A stretch of 64,000 nucleotides of DNA from Streptomyces sp. NL15-2K (GTDB lineage: Bacteria > Actinomycetota > Actinomycetes > Streptomycetales > Streptomycetaceae), in contig NZ_CP130630.1 of NCBI RefSeq assembly GCF_030551255.1, positions 2,461,501 to 2,525,500 of the forward strand, given 5' to 3'. The notes below the pieces were generated by a model, which did no database searches, was not told the DNA's origin, and saw only the letters and a list, made by a program, of their open reading frames with translations. Made by a program: the position numbers and the translations under genes. Shown here in pieces: positions 1 to 8,274 of the stretch; position 1 is the stretch's first letter, and each line of letters starts with the position of its first letter.

Positions 1-544
1 ACGTGAACGCGACCGCCCCTCCCGCCCCCGCCACGACGAGGGCGAGCGCGCTGGTGCCCGCCATGTCGGGGCCGCCGATCAGTGCGCCCGCCGCGATCGG
101 GCCGACCAGCTGGCCGAGGGAGGCGCCGATGGTGAAGTGGCCGAAGTTGCGGTCCTGTTCGTGCGGGGCGGACTGGCGGGCGACGAGCGACTGGGCGCCG
201 ATCACGAAGCAGAGATGGCCGAGGCCCATCACACCGCTCCAGATCGCCATCGCCCAGAGGGAGCCCGCGATACCGCTCAGGGCGCAGCCGCCGGATATCA
301 GGACCACGCCGACGGGCAGCAGGGGCGCGCAACGGCCGTGGTCGGTGCGGCGGCCCAGCGGTACGGCGGCGAACAGCGGGAGCAGCGCGTACACACCCGC
401 GATCACACCGATCGCCCGCTCGTCCGCGCCCAGCGCGAGGGCCCGGTAGGAGACGGCGGGCCGGGCCATCGACACCGCCCCCTGCGCGAAGCTGAAGGCG
501 ATGACGAGGCGGAGCAGCCAGCCGCGGTTCCCACCGGGCCCCAT
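1..544 (-). CDS. MFS transporter, N-terminal part (runs off window)
   Basis: This is the first 181 codons of a major facilitator superfamily permease; the rest lies beyond the left edge. The start is the ATG at 542-544. The product begins MGPGGNRGWLLRLVIAFSFA and shows about five hydrophobic helices. A loop between helices 2 and 3 reads GRRTDHGRCAP, which resembles the conserved MFS loop 2-3 motif (G-x-x-x-D-R-x-G-R-R). The gene begins 49 bp after the stop of the CitMHS carrier gene on the same strand, so the two are probably co-transcribed. The substrate cannot be read from the sequence. Confidence 0.85.
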   Translation of the reverse strand, partial: MGPGGNRGWLLRLVIAFSFAQGAVSMARPAVSYRALALGADERAIGVIAGVYALLPLFAAVPLGRRTDHGRCAPLLPVGVVLISGGCALSGIAGSLWAMAIWSGVMGLGHLCFVIGAQSLVARQSAPHEQDRNFGHFTIGASLGQLVGPIAAGALIGGPDMAGTSALALVVAGAGGAVAFT

Positions 545-593
545 GATCGAATCCTCCGTCGAGTGTTCGGACGACCGTTCTTCGGGCGAATGT

Positions 594-2009
594 TCAGATG
601 ATCCCGAAGAGCATCCCTGCCCCGAGGATGATGAGGCATGTGAGGGCCGCCCACTTGACCACGAACCGCGTGTGGTCGCCGAACTCGACCTTGGCCATGC
701 CGACCAGGACGTACACGGCCGGGACGAGCGGGCTCGACATGTGCAGCGGCTGGCCCACCAGCGAGGCGCGGGCGATCTCCAGCGGGGACACGCCGTGTGC
801 CGCGCCCGCCTCGGCGAGCACCGGCAGGACGCCGAAGTAGAAGCCGTCGTTCGACATGAAGTACGTCAGCGGCAGGCTCAGCACGCCGGTGACGAGGGCC
901 ATGTGCGGGCCCATGCCCTCGGGGATGACGTCCACCATCCACTTGGCCATGTGCTCGACCATGCCGGTGCCCTGGAGGACGCCGGTGAAGACGGCGGCGG
1001 CGAAGACCATGCCGGACACGTTGAGGACGTTCTCGGCGTGGGCGGCGATGCGGGCCTTCTGGTCGGGGATGTGCGGGAAGTTCACCGTGAGCACCAGCGC
1101 GGCGCCGATCAGGAACAGCACCGGGATCGGCAGCCACTCCATGATCATGGCGGTGAGCAGAATGACCGTGAGCAGCGCGTTGAACCAGTAGAGCTTGGGG
1201 CGCAGGGTGGCCCGGTGGGGGTCGAGGCCCTGGAAGCCGTCGTCCTCCTTCTCGGTGTCCTGCGGCGCGTCCGCGTCCGCGTCGGCGCCGGAGCCGGAGC
1301 CGGCGGTGCGCACAGGGGTCTTCTTGTCGCCGGAGCCGCCCGCGCCCACGAGAACGGTCTCGGTTTCCGGCTCGAGCACCTCGTCCAGCGTGAGCACGCC
1401 CAGCCGCTTGCGCTCGCGCAGACCGAGCGCGTACGAGAGCACGAAGACACCGAGCAGGCCGACGGCGAGGGCCGGGATCATCGGGACGAAGATGTCGCTG
1501 GCGTCCAGCTTGAGGGCGGTGGCGGCGCGGGCCGTGGGGCCGCCCCAGGGCAGGGTGTTCATCACGCCGTTGGCCATGGCGGCGACACCGGTCATCACGA
1601 CCATGCTCATCTTCAGGCGCTTGTACAGCGGGTACATGGCGGAGACGGTGATCATGAAGGTGGTCGAGCCGTCGCCGTCCAGCGAGACGATCGCGGCGAG
1701 CACGGCGGTGCCCACGACGATCCGCATCGGGTCGGCCTTGCAGAACTTCAGGATCCCGCGCACGATCGGGTCGAAGAGGCCGACGTCGATCATCACACCG
1801 AAGTAGACGATCGCGAACATGAGCATCGCCGCGGTGGGGGCGAGGCTGGTGACGCCGTCGATGACGTAGTCACCGAGGTTGGCGCCCTTGCCGACGAACA
1901 CACAGAACAGTGCGGGGATCAGCACGAGCGCCGCGATCGGCGACATCTTCTTCAGCATGATCAGGACCAGGAAGGTCGCGATCATGGTGAAGCCGAGGAT
2001 GGTCAGCAT
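594..2009 (-). CDS. CitMHS-family citrate/metal:H+ symporter
   Basis: A 471-residue inner-membrane carrier of the CitMHS family, whose members import citrate complexed with divalent metal together with protons. The protein starts MLTILGFTMIATFLVLIMLK and has roughly 11-12 hydrophobic segments. The family-typical stretches SLDGDGSTTF and NTLPWGGPTARA, which form the re-entrant substrate region, are both present. A hydrophilic charged loop of about 60 residues (near residues 200-265) separates the two halves. Length is normal for the family (430-480). The MFS gene follows downstream in the same direction. No citrate two-component system is visible nearby, so the metal specificity and regulator are unknown. 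Confidence 0.9.
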   Translation of the reverse strand: MLTILGFTMIATFLVLIMLKKMSPIAALVLIPALFCVFVGKGANLGDYVIDGVTSLAPTAAMLMFAIVYFGVMIDVGLFDPIVRGILKFCKADPMRIVVGTAVLAAIVSLDGDGSTTFMITVSAMYPLYKRLKMSMVVMTGVAAMANGVMNTLPWGGPTARAATALKLDASDIFVPMIPALAVGLLGVFVLSYALGLRERKRLGVLTLDEVLEPETETVLVGAGGSGDKKTPVRTAGSGSGADADADAPQDTEKEDDGFQGLDPHRATLRPKLYWFNALLTVILLTAMIMEWLPIPVLFLIGAALVLTVNFPHIPDQKARIAAHAENVLNVSGMVFAAAVFTGVLQGTGMVEHMAKWMVDVIPEGMGPHMALVTGVLSLPLTYFMSNDGFYFGVLPVLAEAGAAHGVSPLEIARASLVGQPLHMSSPLVPAVYVLVGMAKVEFGDHTRFVVKWAALTCLIILGAGMLFGII

Positions 2010-2142
2010 GAGTGGATACCTAACGTTCGCCCTTGAACTCCCACCAGGGCCGGCGGTGCGATGACGTTAGGTCGCGTCAAGCGGCGTTAACAAGACGTTG
2101 ACATGCGAGCAATAAGCGCAAAATTCCAGGTCAGCGCTTTGC
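2010..2142 (-). promoter_or_regulatory. Upstream region of the CitMHS gene with an 8-bp inverted repeat
   Basis: The gap between the CitMHS start and the oxidoreductase stop is less GC-rich than its surroundings. It carries the inverted repeat CCTAACGT (2019-2026) and ACGTTAGG (2064-2071), 37 bp apart. Short GTTAAC and GTTGAC motifs lie at 2086-2102. These are plausible regulator and RNA polymerase contacts for the minus-strand CitMHS operon. No -35/-10 pair is convincing enough to place a start site. Confidence 0.35.
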
Positions 2143-4431
2143 TCAGGTCAGAGGGCTGAGCTTTTCGGCCACGGGGGCGGCTTCGACGGCGGATACGGCG
2201 GCCAGTTCGACGGGCACGCCGTTGAGAACCGCGTTGCCGGACAGCGGGTCGAGCAGGGTGCCGTCGAGGAGCTGGTTGACGTTGACGCCGGGGTCGGCGG
2301 AGGCGTGGCTCAGCCGGGTGCCGGGCCGGTCGTGGCCCCAGCCGTGCGGCAGGCTCACCACGCCCCGGCGCACGCCGTCGGTGACCTCGGCCGGGGCGGT
2401 GACCTCTCCCCCGGCGCCCTTCACGCGCACGGGCGCCCCGTCCCGTATGCCCAGCCGTTCGGCGTCCTCGGGGTGGATGTGCACGGTGCAGCGGTTGCTG
2501 CCGCCGGTGAGGGCGGGCACGTTGTGCATCCAGCTGTTGTTGGAGCGCAGATGGCGGCGGCCGACGAGGACGAAGCCGGCGGGGCGTTCGTGCAGGGCCC
2601 GCCGGAGGCGGGGCAGGTCGTCGGCGATCGGCTGCGGCAGCAGCTCCACCTTGCCGCTCCTGGTCTTCAGCTGCTGGGGCAGGCGCGGCCGCAGCGGCCC
2701 GAGGTCGATGCCGTGCGGGTGGGCCAGCAGTTTCTCCAGGCTCAGCCCGTCCGGTCGTACGCCGAAGCCGTCGCCGTAGGGGCCGAGGCGCAGCATCATG
2801 TCCAGCCGCCGCTCGGGGCCGTTGTCGCCGGTGAGTTGTGCGGCGAGTTCGCGCGGGTCGCGGCCGTGCACCGGGGAGTGCGGTTCCTTGACCGCCTTGC
2901 CGAGGCTCTGGTCGATCACCATCGCGTCGACGGCGGCCGGGTCGGCGCCGTGCATGCCGGTCGCGGCCAGGATCAGGCGGGCGAGGATCTCGGTCTCGGC
3001 CATGCGGCCGGGTTCCAGGGGGACGGCGGGGCGGGTGTAGCGGACCTGGTTGTGGACGGCGAGGGTGTTGAAGGCGAAGTCGTGGTGCGGGCTCTGGGCG
3101 GGCGGCGGCGGGGGCAGGACGACATGGGCGTGGCGCGAGGTCTCGTTCAGGTACGGGTCGACGCTGACCATGAAGTCGAGCGAGTGGAGGGCTTTGTCGA
3201 GCCGGTCGCCGTCGGGGGCGGACAGGACGGGGTTGGCGGCGACGGCGACGAGCGCCCGGACCGGCTCGCCCTCGTCGGTGGCGGTGTCGATCTCCTCGGC
3301 CAGGGCCGAGATCGGCAACTCCCCCTTGGCCTCCGGATGTTGACCGACCCGGGAGCGCCAGCGGCCGAGCGCGAACCCGCGGCCCGGGCCTGCCGGGCGG
3401 GGCGTCTTGTCGGTGGCGGCCTGCGGGAAGAGGGCGCCGCCGGGGCGGTCGAGGTTGCCGGTGAGGATGTTGAGGACGTCGACGAGCCAGCTGGCGAGGG
3501 TGCCGTGGCGAACCGTGCAGCTGCCGATGCGGCCGTACACGGCGGCGGTGGGGGCGGCGGCGAGTTCGCGGGCGAGGGTACGGGTGACGGAGGCGTCCAC
3601 GTCACAGGCCGGTGCGACGGCTTCCGGGGTGAAGTCCCGTACGGATGCCCTGAGTTCGTCGAGACCTTGCACATGTGGGGCCAACGCGCCGAGCTCCACG
3701 AGGCCTTCCTCGAAGAGCACATGGACCATCGCCGCGAGCAGCAGGGCGTCGGTGCCGGGGCGGATCGCGAGGTGCCGGTCGGCGAGTTTGGCGGTGCGGG
3801 TGCGGCGGGGGTCGATGACGGTGAGGGTGCCACCGCGCGCCTTGAGCGCCTTGAGCTTGCCGGGGAAGTCGGGGGCGGTGCACAGACTCCCGTTGGATTC
3901 CAGGGGGTTGGCGCCGAGGAGCAGCAGGTGGTCGGTGCGGTCGAGGTCCGGTACGGGGATGGCGTTGGCGTCGCCGTAGAGCAGCCCGCTGGAGACGTGC
4001 TTGGGCATCTGGTCGACCGTGGAGGCGGTGAAGATGCTGCGGGTGCCGAGTCCGGCGAGGAGCACGGGCGGGTAGAGGGCGCCGGCCATGGTGTGCACGT
4101 TGGGGTTGCCGAGGACGACACCGACGGAGTGCGGGCCGTACCGCTCGACGACGGGCCGGATCCCGGCGGCGACCGCGTCGAAGGCATCCTCCCAGGTGGC
4201 CTCCCGCAGCTCCCCGTCCTTGCGCACGAGCGGGCCGCGCAGCCGGTCGGGGTCGCCGTCGACGGCTCCGAAGGAGGCGCCCTTCGGGCAGATGAACCCA
4301 CGGCTGAACACATCGTCCCGGTCACCGCGGGCGCCGGTCACACGGCTGCCTTCGATGGTGAGGGTCAGTCCGCAGGTGGCCTCGCAGAGGGGGCAGATGC
4401 GCAAGGCGGTGCGGGAGTCGGTGGTGGGCAC
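2143..4431 (-). CDS. Molybdopterin (bis-MGD) oxidoreductase, formate dehydrogenase-like
   Basis: A 762-residue catalytic subunit of the DMSO-reductase superfamily. The GTG start at 4431 is chosen because GGGAGGA lies just upstream; the reading frame stays open further but upstream is repeat-rich. Residues about 10-45 hold the CPLCEATCG...CPKG cysteines that ligate a [4Fe-4S] cluster. The molybdopterin domain follows (GNPNVHT, LLLLGANPLESN, VIDPRRT), and a C-terminal dinucleotide-binding barrel starts near residue 640 (LRSNNSWMHN). No Cys or Sec is evident where formate dehydrogenases carry their metal ligand; the local sequence is DQMPKHVSSG. There is no signal peptide, so it is cytoplasmic. 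No partner subunit lies next to it. The substrate is unknown. A TetR-type palindrome lies 50 bp upstream. Confidence 0.9.
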   Translation of the reverse strand: MPTTDSRTALRICPLCEATCGLTLTIEGSRVTGARGDRDDVFSRGFICPKGASFGAVDGDPDRLRGPLVRKDGELREATWEDAFDAVAAGIRPVVERYGPHSVGVVLGNPNVHTMAGALYPPVLLAGLGTRSIFTASTVDQMPKHVSSGLLYGDANAIPVPDLDRTDHLLLLGANPLESNGSLCTAPDFPGKLKALKARGGTLTVIDPRRTRTAKLADRHLAIRPGTDALLLAAMVHVLFEEGLVELGALAPHVQGLDELRASVRDFTPEAVAPACDVDASVTRTLARELAAAPTAAVYGRIGSCTVRHGTLASWLVDVLNILTGNLDRPGGALFPQAATDKTPRPAGPGRGFALGRWRSRVGQHPEAKGELPISALAEEIDTATDEGEPVRALVAVAANPVLSAPDGDRLDKALHSLDFMVSVDPYLNETSRHAHVVLPPPPPAQSPHHDFAFNTLAVHNQVRYTRPAVPLEPGRMAETEILARLILAATGMHGADPAAVDAMVIDQSLGKAVKEPHSPVHGRDPRELAAQLTGDNGPERRLDMMLRLGPYGDGFGVRPDGLSLEKLLAHPHGIDLGPLRPRLPQQLKTRSGKVELLPQPIADDLPRLRRALHERPAGFVLVGRRHLRSNNSWMHNVPALTGGSNRCTVHIHPEDAERLGIRDGAPVRVKGAGGEVTAPAEVTDGVRRGVVSLPHGWGHDRPGTRLSHASADPGVNVNQLLDGTLLDPLSGNAVLNGVPVELAAVSAVEAAPVAEKLSPLT

Positions 4432-4480
4432 GGGTCCTCCCGGAGGGTGGCGGCTACGGTGACGCACAGACTCGACCGAG

Positions 4481-4496
4481 CATACCGACCGGTATG
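4481..4496. promoter_or_regulatory. TetR-type operator palindrome
   Basis: CATACCGACCGGTATG has perfect 6-bp arms (CATACC/GGTATG) around a 4-bp centre. This is the usual geometry of TetR-family operators. It lies 50 bp upstream of the oxidoreductase GTG and about 140 bp beyond the stop of the neighbouring TetR gene, the obvious candidate to bind it. Confidence 0.6.
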
Positions 4497-4537
4497 GACG
4501 GATGCGAGGGGTCGCTCGGCACGGATACCCGAAGCCG

Positions 4538-4593
4538 CGTACCGAAAGGCACGTACCGAAAGGCACGTACCGAGAGGCACGTACCGAGAGGCG
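4538..4593. repeat. Four tandem 14-bp repeats
   Basis: The unit CGTACCGAAAGGCA occurs four times head to tail; copies 3 and 4 read CGTACCGAGAGGCA/G. Decayed copies continue to about 4620. The array sits directly after the TetR stop codon and upstream of the oxidoreductase. Each unit contains TACCG, the half-site core of the palindrome at 4481, so it might be a cluster of weak sites. It may equally be simple slippage DNA. Confidence 0.75.
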
Positions 4594-4636
4594 CGTAGGC
4601 GCGCACTGAGAGGCACGCACCGAGCGCCGCGCGCTG

Positions 4637-5254
4637 TCAGTCCAGCACCCGCGCCAGATACGCCCGCAGCATCTGCCGCGTCTCCTCGATGATCTTCTCG
4701 TCGCCCTCCGGAGTCACCCGGAAGGCGAGGTGGACGAGGGTGTCGGCGGTCTCCACGGCGACCAGGAAGACGCGGCGCAGGTCCTCGTCCGGTGCGCGGT
4801 CGAGGTAGCCGGAGAGGAGGTCGGTGAGGCGGTCGGCGACGCGGTGGTTGGGTTCGGCGTGACGGGTGCCGACCGGGATCTGGTTGCCGAAGTCGACGAG
4901 GGAGAAGCCGGGCGCGGTGCGCTTCATGGCGAGGTACTCGTCGAGCACGGCGTCCACCGCCGCGCGCCAGCCCGCGTCGCCGGTCTCCTCGAGGCGCTCG
5001 GTGACGCGCACGGTGTAGCGCTCCAGGTTGCGCTGGGCGAGGGCGTCGGCCATCTGGCGCTTGTTGCCGAAGAAGCGGTAGACCGAGCCGATGGGCACGT
5101 CGGCACGCAGGGCGACGGCCCGGGTGCTCAGGGCGTCGTAGCCGACCTCGTCGAGCAGGTCGGCGCACGCGTCGAGGATCCTGGTGAGCCGTTCGGCGCT
5201 GCGCCGCTGCACCGGCGCTCGGCGAAGCGATGTCGCTGGGGGCACGGGCTTCAT
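4637..5254 (-). CDS. TetR-family transcriptional regulator
   Basis: A 205-residue TetR/AcrR repressor. The N-terminal helix-turn-helix spans about residues 20-65 (RILDACADLLDEVGYDALST, then VPIGSVYRFFGNKRQM, the classical recognition helix and following residues). The remaining all-helical part is the ligand and dimer domain. The ATG at 5254 overlaps the stop codon of the upstream lipoprotein gene by ATGA, so the two genes are translationally coupled. The palindrome at 4481-4496 downstream is a likely target, which would make the molybdopterin oxidoreductase the regulated gene. The ligand is unknown. Confidence 0.92.
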   Translation of the reverse strand: MKPVPPATSLRRAPVQRRSAERLTRILDACADLLDEVGYDALSTRAVALRADVPIGSVYRFFGNKRQMADALAQRNLERYTVRVTERLEETGDAGWRAAVDAVLDEYLAMKRTAPGFSLVDFGNQIPVGTRHAEPNHRVADRLTDLLSGYLDRAPDEDLRRVFLVAVETADTLVHLAFRVTPEGDEKIIEETRQMLRAYLARVLD

Positions 5255-5847
5255 GATGCCTCTCCATCGGGGCCCGGGGAAGCTTGCCCCTCGGTACGCG
5301 GACGGGTGCCTGACGCGCTCGTCGCGGGGTTCACGGTCCCGGCGGGTTCCGGCTCCGAGGCCGTGATGTCCGCCGTGCTCTCGACCGGCTCGCCGTCCAC
5401 GGCCCACACCGTGCCGTCGTCGGCGTACAGCCGCACGGTGACCTGGTGCGTGCCGTGCGGGACGTAGCGGCCCGAGAGGCGGTACTCGGACGTGCGCAGG
5501 CCGGTGACGGGGCGGTCGTCCACGAAGAGACGGGCGACACCGCGTCCGGGCACGGCCTTGGGCTTGGCGCCGGCGGGCGTGAAGCGGAAGTTGCGGACGG
5601 TCAGCCGGACCTTCCAGCTGTCGTCGGCGCCGGGCTGCACTTCGACGCCGACGTCGGGCGCGTCCTCTTCTTTCACTTCACGGAAGTGGCGCCCTTCGTG
5701 GTCCGTGTCGTCGAGGACCTTCCCCACCGGCGAGGGGGAGGCGTTCTCTTCCTGCTTCGGCGCATCGCCGGAACCGCAGCTCACGGATCCGGTCAGCAGC
5801 AGGACACAGACCGCGAGCGCGGCAAGGAGTCCCCGCGTCCACGACAT
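5251..5847 (-). CDS. Secreted lipoprotein of unknown function
   Basis: A 198-residue exported lipoprotein. The ATG at 5847 gives a standard lipoprotein signal: positive start MSWTRG, hydrophobic core, then a lipobox ending SVSC with the acylated Cys near residue 24. The mature part has an acidic linker and a beta-rich middle (about residues 70-150, WKVRLTVRNFRFTPAG... and GTHQVTVRLYADDGTVW). This looks like a small Ig-like fold with an alternating hydrophobic pattern. The Pro/Thr/Ser-rich C-terminal tail is probably disordered. It is coupled to the TetR gene by a 4-bp overlap. I do not recognise a named family. Confidence 0.8.
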   Translation of the reverse strand: MSWTRGLLAALAVCVLLLTGSVSCGSGDAPKQEENASPSPVGKVLDDTDHEGRHFREVKEEDAPDVGVEVQPGADDSWKVRLTVRNFRFTPAGAKPKAVPGRGVARLFVDDRPVTGLRTSEYRLSGRYVPHGTHQVTVRLYADDGTVWAVDGEPVESTADITASEPEPAGTVNPATSASGTRPRTEGQASPGPDGEAS

Positions 5848-6010
5848 GCCGGGGAGCCTAGAACACCGGTGCGACCCGTCGAATCCCCCTGGAGTCGGGT
5901 TCCGGCCGCCTCCCGTCGTCCTCCAAGAGGAGGTCCTCCTCAGCCAGGACCCCCTAGTCAGGAGGAGCCCGCGGCCGGTTCTCGCCCCTTCCTGCCCCCT
6001 GCTGCTCCTC

Positions 6011-6050
6011 TTGCGTCCGGGAAAACGCAATCCTACGGTGGAGCATAGGA
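6011..6050 (+). promoter_or_regulatory. Probable hmgA promoter with overlapping operator palindromes
   Basis: A sigma-70-type pair TTGCGT (6011-6016) and TACGGT (6034-6039) is spaced by 17 bp. The start site would be near 6046, about 27 bases before the hmgA ATG. The -35 is one arm of the inverted repeat TTGCGT/ACGCAA (6011-6016, 6025-6030). A second inverted repeat TCCTA/TAGGA (6031-6035, 6046-6050) straddles the -10. Both are candidate sites for the GntR regulator encoded downstream. Confidence 0.5.
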
Positions 6051-6072
6051 ATAAGACCGCAAGGGAGCGACC

Positions 6073-7413
6073 ATGAGCGGGGACGCGCGGAAGACAGCCG
6101 AGGCCTTGACCTACCTCTCCGGTTTCGGCAACGAGCACAGTTCCGAGGCCGTTCCGGGCGCACTGCCCGAGGGCCGCAACTCGCCGCAGCGCGCGCCCCT
6201 CGGTCTGTACGCGGAGCAGCTCAGCGGTACGGCGTTCACCGAGCCGCGGGCCCACAACCGCCGCTCGTGGCTGTACCGCATCCGCCCGTCGGCAGCGCAC
6301 CCGGCGTTCACCCACACGCACAACGGCTGGATCCGTACGGCCCCGTTCACGGAGTCCGTGCCCGACCCGAACCGGCTGCGCTGGAACCCCCTGCCGGAAC
6401 CGGTGGAAGGCACCGACTTCCTCGCCGGCCTGTGGACCCTCGGCGGCAACGGCGACGCGACGCAGCGTTCCGGCATGGCCGTGCACCTCTACCACGCCAA
6501 CGCCTCCATGGACCGGGTCTTCAGCGACGCCGACGGTGAGCTGCTGATCGTGCCGGAGCGCGGCGGGCTGCTGCTGCGCACGGAGTTCGGGCTGCTGCAT
6601 GTGGAGCCGGGACATGTGGCGCTGATCCCGCGTGGAGTGCGCTTCCGTGTGGAGCTGCTGGACACCGCTTCCGGTGGCGGGCGGAGCCCGGCTGCGCGCG
6701 GCTATGTGTGCGAGAACTACGGCGCCCCCTTCCGCCTCCCCGACCTCGGCCCCATCGGCGCCAACGGCCTCGCCAACGCCCGCGACTTCCAGGCGCCGGT
6801 CGCCGCGTACGAGGACGTCGAGGGCCCGGTGGAGGTGGTGAACAAGTTCTGCGGCAACCTCTGGACGGCCGTCTACGACCACTCACCGCTCGACGTGGTC
6901 GCCTGGCACGGCAACCATGTGCCGTACGTCTACGACCTGCGCCGTTTCAATGTGATCGGCACCATCTCCTACGACCACCCCGACCCGTCGATCTTCACGG
7001 TGCTGACGTCCCCCTCGGACACCCCGGGCCTGGCGAGCGTCGACTTCGTGGTCTTCGCGCCGCGCTGGCTGGTGGGCGAGGACACCTTCCGGCCGCCGTA
7101 CTTCCACCGGAACGTGATGAGCGAGTACATGGGCCTCATCGAGGGCGCCTACGACGCGAAGGCGGAGGGCTTCGTGCCGGGCGGCGGCTCGCTGCACAAC
7201 ATGATGTCGGCGCACGGCCCGGACCGGGAGACGTTCGATCGCGCGAGCGCCGCCGAACTGAAGCCGCAGAAGGTCGACGACGGCCTTGCCTTCATGTTCG
7301 AGACCCGCTGGCCGGTGACGCTGACCCCGCACGCGGCCCGGGCGGAGCACCTGCAACAGCGCTACGACGACGTGTGGGAGGGCCTTCAGCGCCACTTCCG
7401 CCCCTCGCCCTGA
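6073..7413 (+). CDS. hmgA: Homogentisate 1,2-dioxygenase
   Basis: A 446-residue non-heme iron dioxygenase that opens the ring of homogentisate to maleylacetoacetate in tyrosine and phenylalanine catabolism. The start ATG follows AAGGGAG. The protein opens with [20 protein letters not shown], a family signature. The Fe(II) ligands expected from the human enzyme are present with correct spacing: His345 and Glu351 in [10 protein letters not shown], and His381 in MSAHGPD. His375 lies in the SLHNMMS loop. It is cytoplasmic and full length. No maleylacetoacetate isomerase or fumarylacetoacetase gene is adjacent, so the rest of the pathway must be elsewhere. A GntR gene starts 71 bp downstream. Confidence 0.97.
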   Translation: MSGDARKTAEALTYLSGFGNEHSSEAVPGALPEGRNSPQRAPLGLYAEQLSGTAFTEPRAHNRRSWLYRIRPSAAHPAFTHTHNGWIRTAPFTESVPDPNRLRWNPLPEPVEGTDFLAGLWTLGGNGDATQRSGMAVHLYHANASMDRVFSDADGELLIVPERGGLLLRTEFGLLHVEPGHVALIPRGVRFRVELLDTASGGGRSPAARGYVCENYGAPFRLPDLGPIGANGLANARDFQAPVAAYEDVEGPVEVVNKFCGNLWTAVYDHSPLDVVAWHGNHVPYVYDLRRFNVIGTISYDHPDPSIFTVLTSPSDTPGLASVDFVVFAPRWLVGEDTFRPPYFHRNVMSEYMGLIEGAYDAKAEGFVPGGGSLHNMMSAHGPDRETFDRASAAELKPQKVDDGLAFMFETRWPVTLTPHAARAEHLQQRYDDVWEGLQRHFRPSP

Positions 7414-7484
7414 GGAGTCCGCCCCGGAGCCCACCCCGGAGTCCACCCCTTGCACGGAAGATTCCCTACCGGTACGGATGGCCC

Positions 7485-8234
7485 GTGACCTCCTTCGCCC
7501 CGGACTCGATCGTCCTGAACCGCAAGCTGCCGCTCTGGTACCAGGTGTCGCAGTCGCTGCGCGCCTCGATCCTCGGCCGCTCGCCCCAGGACCCGCTGCG
7601 CCTGCCCACCGAGGAGCAGCTGGCGGGCCACTACGGAGTCAGCGTGCTGACCATGCGCCAGGCGCTTAAGGAGCTGGAGGACGAGGGCCTGATCACGCGC
7701 CACCGCCGCCGCGGCACCTTCATCGAGCCGGACGCCCGCAGAGGCGCCCCCGTGCGGCTGCTCGGCTCGGTGGACGCGATCGTGGCCCAGCAGTCCGGCA
7801 TGGCGACCCAGCTGCTCGACCACGGCAAGGGACCGGTGCCCGCCGAACTCGCCGAGTACTTCCCGGACATCGCCGAGGTGGCCACGTACCACCGCCTGCG
7901 CGGCGACGAGAAGACCGGCGAGCCCACCAACCACGCCCGCAACTACGTCCGCCCCGAACTGGCCGCCCGCATCGACCTGGACGACCTGCTCCGCTGGCCG
8001 ATGACCAAGGTGCTCAGAGATGTCGTCGGGGCGGACATCAGCCGCATCACCGACACCGTTCAGGCCCGGCTGGCGGACCCGGAGACGTCCCGGCTCCTCC
8101 AAGTCCCGCTCCTCAGCCCGATCCTGCACTACACGGGCGTCACCTACGACACGGAGGGGCGAGTGCTGGACGCGGCGGTCATCCACTACCGGGGCGACCG
8201 CTTCTCCTTCACGGTGACCCTGGACGCCACCTGA
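7485..8234 (+). CDS. GntR/HutC-family regulator (UTRA domain)
   Basis: A 249-residue regulator. The GTG at 7485 is the most likely start, giving VTSFAPDSIVLNRKLPLWYQ. The winged helix spans about residues 15-80 (LRLPTEEQLAGHYGVSVLTM and GLITRHRRRGTFI). The UTRA-type ligand pocket covers roughly residues 95-245, ending with YRGDRFSFTVTLD. It follows hmgA in the same direction, 71 bp apart. Tyrosine-pathway intermediates are the natural guess for its ligand, and the palindromes at 6011-6050 the natural guess for its operator. Both are inferences from position only. Confidence 0.9.
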   Translation: MTSFAPDSIVLNRKLPLWYQVSQSLRASILGRSPQDPLRLPTEEQLAGHYGVSVLTMRQALKELEDEGLITRHRRRGTFIEPDARRGAPVRLLGSVDAIVAQQSGMATQLLDHGKGPVPAELAEYFPDIAEVATYHRLRGDEKTGEPTNHARNYVRPELAARIDLDDLLRWPMTKVLRDVVGADISRITDTVQARLADPETSRLLQVPLLSPILHYTGVTYDTEGRVLDAAVIHYRGDRFSFTVTLDAT

Positions 8235-8274
8235 CACCGGTGGCCCCCACTGCCTGTCGGCGGTACGTCGTACG

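Noticed and set aside
501..2036. 511-codon plus-strand ORF opposite the CitMHS gene
   Set aside because: His/Asp/Gly/Val-rich composition is the usual antisense shadow of a high-GC membrane protein gene. The CitMHS frame has family motifs and this one has none.
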